NCBI GenBank assembly: GCA_016841725.1
Contig: JAENYP010000003.1
Coordinates: forward strand, 181,665 to 245,664
Source of the DNA: Thermincola carboxydiphila
Lineage (GTDB): Bacteria > Bacillota > Thermincolia > Thermincolales > UBA2595
Direction: 5' to 3'
DNA length: 64,000 nt
In this document: piece after piece, positions 22,401 to 30,398 of the stretch
How the letters are laid out: each line of letters begins with the position of its first letter
Numbering within the stretch: the first letter of the stretch is position 1
Made by a program: the position numbers and the translations under genes
Notes under the pieces: model-generated
The model's input: the letters and a program-made list of their open reading frames with translations, nothing else
What the model was told of the DNA's origin: nothing
The model's database searches: none

Positions 22401-22953
22401 CAGAATATGTATAAGTGATGCAGACGTGCTAATAAAGATTTGTAATTCGGGGCATCTGGAAATTTTGAGTTTGTTATTTGAGCAAGTTATAATACCTGCC
22501 AAAGTATATGAAGAGGTACTGAGAAAACTGCGAAGATATAAGAGTCATTTAACAGAAGCTATAGACAAACAGTTAATTAAAATTATTAGTTTTTCCCAGT
22601 TGAAACCAATTCAGCGTCAAGGTATAGAGAGCTTTTTGGAATCTTATCGTGATTCAATGGATGACGGAGAATTACATGCAACTGCTTTAGCAAACGAATT
22701 TTCTATTGATTTAATCCTTACAGATGATAGAAATGCAACAAGATTAATACAAAATTGCACTGAAATAATTTGTATCTCGCATTGGGAGTATTTACATCTT
22801 TGTATTGTTAGTAATAAGTTGGCGTTCGATGATGGACAAGCAATTTTTGAAAGTATAAATTCAACTGTTACTCATCCTATTGGAGTCCCTTTTGCCGAAT
22901 TAATGAAGAGAGCTGCAGAAAAATTTAAAGATCAGTTAGCAGGTTTCTCTTAA
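22390..22953 (+). CDS. PIN-domain nuclease-like protein (predicted RNase toxin)
   Basis: A 187-residue protein with PIN-fold features: ISDADVLIK near residue 8, VIIPAKVYEEV near 35, MDDGELHATALANEF near 95, and LILTDDRNA near 112. These supply the acidic residues expected of a metal-dependent RNase. The N-terminal half resembles DUF3368-type PIN proteins. It starts 11 bases inside the ImmA/IrrE gene, so the three genes form a tightly coupled operon closed by a hairpin at 22977-23009. A C-terminal extension of about 50 residues is not recognised. A toxin role is inference; a separate small antitoxin is not seen. Confidence 0.75.
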   Translation: MISSRICISDADVLIKICNSGHLEILSLLFEQVIIPAKVYEEVLRKLRRYKSHLTEAIDKQLIKIISFSQLKPIQRQGIESFLESYRDSMDDGELHATALANEFSIDLILTDDRNATRLIQNCTEIICISHWEYLHLCIVSNKLAFDDGQAIFESINSTVTHPIGVPFAELMKRAAEKFKDQLAGFS

Positions 22954-22976
22954 AGTTTAAATAATAGCATTTATTA

Positions 22977-23009
22977 ATAGCGGCTAATCCACAGAGGATT
23001 AGCCGCTAT
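22977..23009 (+). terminator. Hairpin closing the XRE/ImmA/PIN operon
   Basis: ATAGCGGCTAATCC (22977-22990) pairs exactly with GGATTAGCCGCTAT (22996-23009), a 14-pair stem with a five-base loop. No long T-run follows. Confidence 0.7.
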
Positions 23010-23114
23010 CTGTGTAGAAAAATAATAAGGTGCGACTATGTTATGGCAAATCCACATTTAATGTAGACAAAGTAAAATCAGAGAGTAATTTTTTAGTGCA
23101 AAGGAGCTATGAGA

Positions 23115-26100
23115 ATGAAATCTATCGCCTTTATTGATCTGGAAGTTCAACCACGTAAAGGAATCATATTGGATATTGGCGGAATCAAAAATACCGGACA
23201 TGTGTTTCATTCCAAATCCCTAGCTGACTTTGTGATTTTCATTAAAGATACTGACTATTTATATGGACATAACATTATTAAGCATGACTTGAAATACATC
23301 CGGCAGGCTTTAGAGAACCCTGGGATAGCTTCTGAAAACGTGATCGACACACTGTATTTATCAGCCTTGCTGTTTCCTCGGAAGCCTTACCATGCCCTTG
23401 TCAAAGATGAAAAGCTGCAAACAGATGAACTGAATAATCCTGTAAATGATGCTGTCAAAGTCAAAGATCTCTTCTTAGATGAAGTCTTTGCGTTTCATAA
23501 TTTAGAAGATCCGTTAAAGCAGATCTTTTTTTTGCTTTTGCAAGAACAAAGAGAATTCGGGGCTTTTTTCCAATACGCAGACTACGAGGCAGCAGAAGAA
23601 CCGATACTGCTCATCAAAAAACATTTTGCTTCAGAAATCTGTGAAAATGCAGATCTTGGGGAATTTATTAAAGAACATCCTGTGGCCTTGGCTTATTCCC
23701 TCGCAGTAATCAATGTCAGGGATCGTTTTTCCGTTACGCCACCCTGGATTTTAAAGAATTATCCGGAAGTGGAACGGATAATGGATCTTTTGCGAAACAG
23801 GCCCTGCCTTGGCGGCTGTTCTTATTGTGAGCGCACCCTGGATGCACGCCGGGGGTTGAAATGGTTTTTTGGATTTGATTCTTATAGAACCTTTGGGGGA
23901 GAACCGCTTCAGGAAGACGCTGTGAAAGCAGCCATTGACAATAAATCTCTTTTGGCTGTCTTTCCTACCGGAGGCGGGAAGTCTATCACTTTCCAGGTAC
24001 CTGCTTTAATGAGCGGGGAAAATGTCAAAGGAATCACGGTTGTCATATCCCCACTACAGTCTTTAATGAAAGATCAGGTTGACAACCTGGAAAAAGCAGG
24101 GATTATGGATGCGGTAACAATCAATGGTTTATTAGATCCCATTGAACGGGCAAAGTCTTTTGAAAGAGTCGAGGACGGCTCAGCTTCTATTTTGTATATA
24201 TCTCCGGAGTCTTTACGTTCCAGAACCATTGAACTTTTATTGCTGGGCAGAAAGATTGTTCGTTTTGTCATTGATGAGGCCCACTGTTTTTCAGCATGGG
24301 GCCAGGATTTCCGCGTGGATTATCTGTATATTGGTGATTTTATTAAAACAATACAGGAGAAGAAGAACCTTGCCGAAGGTATCCCGGTATCCTGCTTTAC
24401 TGCCACAGCCAAGCAAAAGGTGATTGAAGATATTCAGGCGTACTTTAAGGATAAGCTGGCGATAGATTTGGAAGTTTTTAGCTCCGGCGCCACCCGGACT
24501 AACTTAAAATACAAGGTTATTGAAAAAACGAGTCAGGAAGAAAAATACATTACACTCAGGAATCTAATACAACAAAAGGAATGTCCCACCATTATTTATG
24601 TTTCCAGAACAAGGAGAGCCTATGAGCTGGCCGAGAGGCTGACCAAGGATGGATATCTGGCCAAGCCTTATCATGGCAAAATGGACAAGAAAGAGAAATC
24701 AGAAAACCAGGATGCCTTTATTGCGGGGGAAGTGCCCATCATGGTGGCCACCTCTGCTTTTGGCATGGGCGTGGATAAGAAGGATGTGGGCATGGTCATC
24801 CACTTCGAAATATCCGATTCTTTGGAGAACTATATCCAGGAAGCAGGCAGAGCCGGGCGGGATGAGCAAATTACCGCTGACTGCTATATCTTATATTGCG
24901 AGGATGATTTAAACAAACACTTTGCCTTATTAAATCAGACTAAAATCAACATTAAGGAAATCCAGCAAATCTGGAAGGCTATCAAAGATATTACCCGTTT
25001 TCGGATGACCGTTTCCCAATCAGCCGTGGAAATTGCCAGAAGGGCAGGGTGGGATGAAAGGTTTAGTGAAATAGAAATGCGGGTAAAAACTGCTATTGCC
25101 GCCTTGGAGGAGTCGGGGTATATCCGGCGGGGCCAGAACATGCCAAGGGTGTTTGCAGACAGTATACTATGCAAAAATGCCCAGGAAGCTATTGAAAGAA
25201 TCAATACTTCACAGCTTTTTGATGATAAAGAAAAGGAAAACGCCATCCGAATCATAAAGAAGCTTATTTCCAGCAGGAGCCGAAGCCAGGCTCAGGATCA
25301 GGATACTGAGTCACGGGTGGACTATATCTCTGATCATCTGGGGATTGAAAAAGAAAAAGTCATCGGTGTACTCAATCTGCTGCGTGAAGAAGGGATTCTG
25401 GCAGATGCCAAAGACCTTACGGCATATATTAAAAGAGGTGAAAAAACAAATCGGTCTTTGCAGATTTTTGAGTCCTTTAGCAGTATTGAAAAATATCTTG
25501 CTGCGGTTTTTGAAGAACAAGAGGCTGCCTATAATATCAAAGAATTGAATGAAGAAGCGGAAAAAACAGGATGCAAGCATGTGACACCCAATAAGATACG
25601 AATGATCTTAAATTATTGGGCCATTAAAAAGATGATTAAATTTAGTAGCTTAGAGTATTCCAAAAACCATGTCCGACTCATTACTCTTGAGCCCAAAGAA
25701 AAGTTTCAGGAGCAATTGGAAAAACGGCAGGAGCTTGCCAAATTTGTGATTAAATATCTTTATTCCCAAGGCAGTCAGTTGACAGAAGAAGTTGAAGAAG
25801 AAGAAATACTGGTGGGCTTCTCAGTAAAGGAATTAAAAAAAGCTTATGAAAAGAGTGGGAGCCTTTTTAAAATTGAGGTTGATATTGCAGATATTGAAGA
25901 TACGCTTTTTTATTTATCTCGCATAGAGGCAATCAAAATTGAGGGCGGCTTCTTGGTGATTTACAACCCCATGACTATTGAGAGACTGGAGGAAGATACG
26001 AAGAGACGCTATAAAACAGAAGATTATCAGAAATTGGACCAGTTTTATGATAGTAAGATTCAGCAGATTCATATTGTCGGGGAATATGCCAAAAAGATGA

Positions 26101-27914
26101 TTGACAACTACCGGGAGGCTCTGCAATTTGTAGAAGATTATTTCCGCCTGAATTACTCTTCTTTTCTGCAAAAATATTTTAAAGGAAGCAGAAAAGACGA
26201 GATCCGGAGAAATATAAGCCCTGGAAAATTCAAGCAGTTATTTGGTGAATTGTCACCAACACAATTGAACATTATTAAGGATAATGAAAATAAGCATATT
26301 GCAGTTTTAGCAGGGCCGGGAAGCGGCAAAACCAGGGTGCTCGTTCATAAACTGGCTTCACTGGTTTTGATGGAAGATGTCAAGCATGAGCAGTTATTAA
26401 TGCTTACTTTCTCTCGCGCGGCAGCTACTGAGTTTAAGAAACGATTAATTAAACTGGTTGGTACTGCGGCTAATTTTATAGAGATTAAGACATTCCATTC
26501 CTATTGTTTTGATTTGCTTGGCAGAGTCGGGAATATTGAGAAGTTGGAACACGTAATCAGGCATACAATTGAGAAGATTCGTAGTGGGGAAGTGGAGCCC
26601 GGCAGAATTACGAAGACGGCACTTGTTATTGATGAGGCTCAGGATATGGATCAGGATGTGTTTGCCCTGGTGCAGACCTTAATGGCACAGAATGAAGATA
26701 TGCGGGTCATCGCTGTTGGTGATGACGATCAGAACATATTTGAATTCCGTGGCTCAAGTGGAAAATATATGGAAAAATTCATGGTGGAAAATCAGGCGGC
26801 AAATTACGAGCTATTGGAAAACTATCGCAGCAAAAAAAATCTGGTTGACTTTTCTAATCAGTTTGCAGGCCTGATTCGGGGGCGTTTAAAGAAAAATGAA
26901 ATTGTGGCGCATAGCCGGGAAAATGGAGATATACGTATTGTACAGTATACCAATCATAATTTGCTTGTTCCCTTTGTGCAGGATCTTTATGGTGCAGAGC
27001 TTGCAGGAAGTACTTGTGTGTTGACCCATACCAATGATGAAGCGCTTCAAGTGACAGGTCTGCTGCTGCAGGAAGGACTACCGGCAAAATTGATTCAAAC
27101 CAATGAAGGTTTCCATTTGTACGATCTTGTAGAATTGCGATTCTTTCTGGAACAATTATCTATGGAGCCGGCAACATCTATGATTAGTGATGATGTTTGG
27201 AATATGGCAAAAAGAGCTTTGGTGAAGAGGTATGGAAAAAGTGAAATGCTGAATATATGCAAAAGAATTATCCTGGATTTTGAAGCCATCTATCAACAAA
27301 GAAAATATATAACTGATTTTGAAGTGTTTATTAAGGAATCAAGACTGGAGGATTTTTATTCAGAATCCAGAGAAACTATTTTTGTATCAACCATTCATAA
27401 AGCAAAAGGCAAAGAATTTGATAATGTTTTCCTTTTGCTTGAAAACTTTGAGATAGATACAGCGGAACAGAGGCGCCAGTTGTATGTAGCAATGACTCGG
27501 GCAAAAAATAATTTAATCATACATTTAAATAGGCGTTACCTGAATCATATCAAGACAGAAGGTTTGACAAGATTGGAAGACCGGGGTCAGTACGAATTGC
27601 CGGGAAAGCTTGCTATGCAGTTAAGTCATCGGGATGTATGGCTGGATTATTTCATCGGACGGCAATATTTGGTTGGGTCTTTACAAAGTGGCGATATCTT
27701 GCAATATAAGGATGGGGAGTGGCTTACAGACAGGGGGCAGAGTGTTCTCAGGTATTCCAAAAGATTTACAGAGCTATTGGAGCGGGTTCGAAAAAACGGT
27801 TATCAGCCCCAATTTGCCAAAGTTAATTTCATTGTTTTTTGGCGAAAGGAAGCAGAGGAACAGGAGATAAGAATTGTTCTCCCAGAATTGCATTTTGAAA
27901 GAAAAAATATGTGA
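23115..27914 (+). CDS. Giant DnaQ-like exonuclease / RecQ helicase / UvrD helicase fusion protein
   Basis: A 1599-residue protein with three enzyme modules. Residues about 1-130 are a DnaQ/RNase H-fold exonuclease-like domain: AFIDLE with Asp8/Glu10, LYGHNIIKHDL near 50, and a LNNPVNDAVKVKDLF segment near 110 resembling the last DEDD motif but with Asn where the catalytic His usually is. A Cys cluster (Cys231, Cys235, Cys238) precedes a RecQ-type helicase core: PTGGGKS at 284-290, DEAH at 387-390, QEAGRAGRDE at 575-584. The C-terminal part is a UvrD/Rep-type core: GPGSGKT at 1067-1073, DEAQ at about 1173, GDDDQNIFEFRG at about 1202, then STIHKAKGKEFDNVFLL and LYVAMTRAK. All ATPase motifs look intact. 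ATG 23115 suits the AAGGAG site better than ATG 23109. It forms its own transcription unit in an A/T-rich block. A role in DNA repair or anti-phage defence is inference. Confidence 0.88.
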   Translation: MKSIAFIDLEVQPRKGIILDIGGIKNTGHVFHSKSLADFVIFIKDTDYLYGHNIIKHDLKYIRQALENPGIASENVIDTLYLSALLFPRKPYHALVKDEKLQTDELNNPVNDAVKVKDLFLDEVFAFHNLEDPLKQIFFLLLQEQREFGAFFQYADYEAAEEPILLIKKHFASEICENADLGEFIKEHPVALAYSLAVINVRDRFSVTPPWILKNYPEVERIMDLLRNRPCLGGCSYCERTLDARRGLKWFFGFDSYRTFGGEPLQEDAVKAAIDNKSLLAVFPTGGGKSITFQVPALMSGENVKGITVVISPLQSLMKDQVDNLEKAGIMDAVTINGLLDPIERAKSFERVEDGSASILYISPESLRSRTIELLLLGRKIVRFVIDEAHCFSAWGQDFRVDYLYIGDFIKTIQEKKNLAEGIPVSCFTATAKQKVIEDIQAYFKDKLAIDLEVFSSGATRTNLKYKVIEKTSQEEKYITLRNLIQQKECPTIIYVSRTRRAYELAERLTKDGYLAKPYHGKMDKKEKSENQDAFIAGEVPIMVATSAFGMGVDKKDVGMVIHFEISDSLENYIQEAGRAGRDEQITADCYILYCEDDLNKHFALLNQTKINIKEIQQIWKAIKDITRFRMTVSQSAVEIARRAGWDERFSEIEMRVKTAIAALEESGYIRRGQNMPRVFADSILCKNAQEAIERINTSQLFDDKEKENAIRIIKKLISSRSRSQAQDQDTESRVDYISDHLGIEKEKVIGVLNLLREEGILADAKDLTAYIKRGEKTNRSLQIFESFSSIEKYLAAVFEEQEAAYNIKELNEEAEKTGCKHVTPNKIRMILNYWAIKKMIKFSSLEYSKNHVRLITLEPKEKFQEQLEKRQELAKFVIKYLYSQGSQLTEEVEEEEILVGFSVKELKKAYEKSGSLFKIEVDIADIEDTLFYLSRIEAIKIEGGFLVIYNPMTIERLEEDTKRRYKTEDYQKLDQFYDSKIQQIHIVGEYAKKMIDNYREALQFVEDYFRLNYSSFLQKYFKGSRKDEIRRNISPGKFKQLFGELSPTQLNIIKDNENKHIAVLAGPGSGKTRVLVHKLASLVLMEDVKHEQLLMLTFSRAAATEFKKRLIKLVGTAANFIEIKTFHSYCFDLLGRVGNIEKLEHVIRHTIEKIRSGEVEPGRITKTALVIDEAQDMDQDVFALVQTLMAQNEDMRVIAVGDDDQNIFEFRGSSGKYMEKFMVENQAANYELLENYRSKKNLVDFSNQFAGLIRGRLKKNEIVAHSRENGDIRIVQYTNHNLLVPFVQDLYGAELAGSTCVLTHTNDEALQVTGLLLQEGLPAKLIQTNEGFHLYDLVELRFFLEQLSMEPATSMISDDVWNMAKRALVKRYGKSEMLNICKRIILDFEAIYQQRKYITDFEVFIKESRLEDFYSESRETIFVSTIHKAKGKEFDNVFLLLENFEIDTAEQRRQLYVAMTRAKNNLIIHLNRRYLNHIKTEGLTRLEDRGQYELPGKLAMQLSHRDVWLDYFIGRQYLVGSLQSGDILQYKDGEWLTDRGQSVLRYSKRFTELLERVRKNGYQPQFAKVNFIVFWRKEAEEQEIRIVLPELHFERKNM

Positions 27915-27918
27915 ATTG

Positions 27919-27945
27919 ACTCAGGCTGTTGTGGCCTGAGTTTTG
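27919..27945 (+). terminator. Terminator of the giant helicase gene
   Basis: ACTCAGGC (27919-27926) pairs with GCCTGAGT (27934-27941), followed by TTTT. The stem is nearly the same as the one ending the next gene. Confidence 0.85.
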
Positions 27946-28054
27946 CTTTGCAAACGACAGAATAGTACATTATTTCCTAAAATATCGGAAGGAGAATGAG
28001 GTAAGATAAAAGAATTACCAATTTTCTGATATAAAAAGACAGGAGGTGGTCTTA

Positions 28055-30313
28055 ATGAATTCATTAAAGTTGATGCGTGATATAAAAAGCGGGGAGCACT
28101 TAACGTATATAAATTATGGTACACCCAAAAAACTGGATTATTTTGGCGCTTTTATCGCTGTTGGCATGGAGAGAAACGAAAAATGTGTATATTGGTTTGA
28201 AGATACTTCACTAAATGAAATTATCGATAACCTGGAAAGATACAGTATTGATGTGAGCGGGTGTATTAAAAGCGGAAAACTTGTTATTTCTCCCGCGGTA
28301 GAATTTTATCTGGAGAAGGGGATGTTTTTTCAAAAAGCGGTAAATAATAAATGGTTAAAGCTCCTGGAAGATGCCAAAAATGAGGGATATACCGGGGTAA
28401 GGCTAATCGGAGAGACCGGGTGGATTCATGATGAAAAAACATTTAAAGATTTTATGGAATATGAGGTAAATTTCAATGAGAATCTTTCAGGGACTGATTT
28501 TACGGCCATTTGTTATTATCAAGTAGATAAATGCACTGACGAAATGATTAAATGGATATTACATTCACACCGGTATGTATTTTGGGACAATGGAAGGGAA
28601 GTAAACCTGTTAAAAACTCCGGAAATACTTTGCTCTGATGGTATGGTGAGATTTCTCCATGAGTCCATCAGAGACAGGGTCAGATTAAATCAGACTTTAA
28701 GTAATCTGTCATTTATCAACAATTTGACTTCACACATGCTATGTCACAAAGGGCTGCAGAATGCAGCGGAATACGCGATTAAGTATCTTGCCCGCGAGTA
28801 TGAGGTTGAAGCGGCTTTACTGGTAATTTTTGATAGAGATAGTAAGAGGACAAGGTCTGTTTGCTGTTATCAGCTGGATTGTGAAAAAGCCGGCAGTATG
28901 GTAGAGGGTCTGGTAGAAATCAGTCTCTATGAGCAGGCATTACAAATGCTTCCTAAGATAATTGATATATCTGAATGGGAATGTATATTACATGACCTAT
29001 GGACTCAGCATAATGTTCGGTATATTGGTATTATACCAATAACAAACGGGCGTTCTATTTTCGGACTGACTTTTCTGGGGTGGCGTTTTAAGCACGAAGC
29101 TTATGGATGTAACCTGGAGCTGCTGAGTTATTTATTGGATATGATTAATTTAACCCTGGATCTTTATAGTCTTCAGGAAAAAACATTCGAAAAGAAGAAA
29201 GATGCAGAAAAGTTAAAAGCGTTAGGGGTTTTAGCCGGCGGTATAGCCCACGAGTTTAACAATATTTTAGCGGTAATTTTGGGCAACTGCCAGCTTTTAG
29301 AGTTAAAGCTGCGGGATACCGATTCTACAAAGTTTATTACTGAGGTTGCAACCGCAGCGGGAGATGCTGCTCAAATAGTTCGCAGGATACAAAATTTTTC
29401 CCGGCCGCAGGCTGAACATAACCGACAAAACCTGCAAGTTAATGCTGTGATCGCATCTGCTTTAGAATTTACCCGGACCAAGTGGGATAATGAAGCAATT
29501 ATTAATGGGCTGGGAATAAAGGTACGAACGAGACTTGCATCTCAAAAATGGGTGTGTTGTAATGAAACCGAATTAAGAGAAGTTCTGATAAATCTTATTT
29601 TGAATTCTATTGATGCCATGCCTAATGGAGGTATAATTAGTATTACTTCCGAAGATATTCAAGATAAGGTGATTATTACTGTTACTGATACAGGGGTAGG
29701 TATGACTAAAACAGAAATGGACATGATATTTGAACCGTTTTTCAGCACAAAATTTGAGCGCGGGACAGGACTCGGGTTATCGATAAGCGATAGTATAATA
29801 AAATCCTATAATGGTAAAATCAGGGTAACATCTGAAAAAGGTAAGGGATCTATGTTTAGTATCGAACTTCCTCAAGTTTATGACACATATATTGACAGGC
29901 ATAATGAAACGCATAATGAAACGCTGCCCTATGTCGGTTCATGCAATATTTGGATTGTTGATGACGATGAGCAAGTGCTTAATACTTTAGGTAACCAGCT
30001 GGAATCTTTAGGGCACAAGATAGTTGTGTATTCGAAAGGAATCGATTTGTTAAACCAAATTAATCAAGGTATTACTGCTGATATTATTATTACTGATATA
30101 GGGATGCCTGGGATAAACGGTGTAGATCTTACGAAAAAGATTAAACAACGAAATCCTGAACTTCCCGTAGTTTTAATGACGGGTTGGTTCGAGGACACTA
30201 TAAGTTTGAAAAATTTGCAGATTGCGGACGGAGTACTATATAAGCCTTTTACACTCTATGAATTACAAAAGCAGATAACCAGGATTAAATTAGCTCAGGC
30301 TGAAACAGCCTGA
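28055..30313 (+). CDS. MEDS-domain hybrid sensor histidine kinase with receiver domain
   Basis: A 752-residue soluble hybrid kinase. Residues about 10-190 match the MEDS/DcmR sensory domain (GEHLTYINYG, AVGMERNEKCVYW, LIGETGW), first described from methanogens and methylotrophs. A GAF-like region (about 225-370) follows. The kinase core has phospho-accepting His399 in GGIAHEFNN, an N-box LINLILNSIDAMP, DTGVGM, FEPFFSTK and GTGLGLSI. A C-terminal receiver carries Asp681 in IIITDIGMPG and the KPF signature. No transmembrane segment is seen, so it senses a cytoplasmic signal. ATG 28055 follows AGGAGGTGG. The last codons lie inside the terminator hairpin. The HD-GYP gene downstream may be a functional partner, but no DNA-binding output gene is adjacent. 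Confidence 0.88.
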   Translation: MNSLKLMRDIKSGEHLTYINYGTPKKLDYFGAFIAVGMERNEKCVYWFEDTSLNEIIDNLERYSIDVSGCIKSGKLVISPAVEFYLEKGMFFQKAVNNKWLKLLEDAKNEGYTGVRLIGETGWIHDEKTFKDFMEYEVNFNENLSGTDFTAICYYQVDKCTDEMIKWILHSHRYVFWDNGREVNLLKTPEILCSDGMVRFLHESIRDRVRLNQTLSNLSFINNLTSHMLCHKGLQNAAEYAIKYLAREYEVEAALLVIFDRDSKRTRSVCCYQLDCEKAGSMVEGLVEISLYEQALQMLPKIIDISEWECILHDLWTQHNVRYIGIIPITNGRSIFGLTFLGWRFKHEAYGCNLELLSYLLDMINLTLDLYSLQEKTFEKKKDAEKLKALGVLAGGIAHEFNNILAVILGNCQLLELKLRDTDSTKFITEVATAAGDAAQIVRRIQNFSRPQAEHNRQNLQVNAVIASALEFTRTKWDNEAIINGLGIKVRTRLASQKWVCCNETELREVLINLILNSIDAMPNGGIISITSEDIQDKVIITVTDTGVGMTKTEMDMIFEPFFSTKFERGTGLGLSISDSIIKSYNGKIRVTSEKGKGSMFSIELPQVYDTYIDRHNETHNETLPYVGSCNIWIVDDDEQVLNTLGNQLESLGHKIVVYSKGIDLLNQINQGITADIIITDIGMPGINGVDLTKKIKQRNPELPVVLMTGWFEDTISLKNLQIADGVLYKPFTLYELQKQITRIKLAQAETA

Positions 30314-30320
30314 GCTTTTT
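30292..30320 (+). terminator. Terminator overlapping the end of the hybrid kinase gene
   Basis: AGCTCAGGCT (30292-30301) pairs with AGCCTGAGCT (30307-30316) around a GAAAC loop, followed by TTTT. The stop codon of the kinase gene (30311-30313) lies in the right arm, so the terminator is partly encoded by its last codons. Confidence 0.9.
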
Positions 30321-30398
30321 ATAAGCAGGAAAAATTTACTGCATTGTAGAAGAGAAGAATTATTAATAGCCGACAAATGCTGAAAAGGTGGAACTGCT

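Noticed and set aside
23804..23831. Radical-SAM-like C-x3-C-x2-C motif in the giant helicase
   Set aside because: No surrounding radical-SAM barrel features. It is embedded before a RecQ core, so a metal site within the helicase is more likely than a radical-SAM enzyme.
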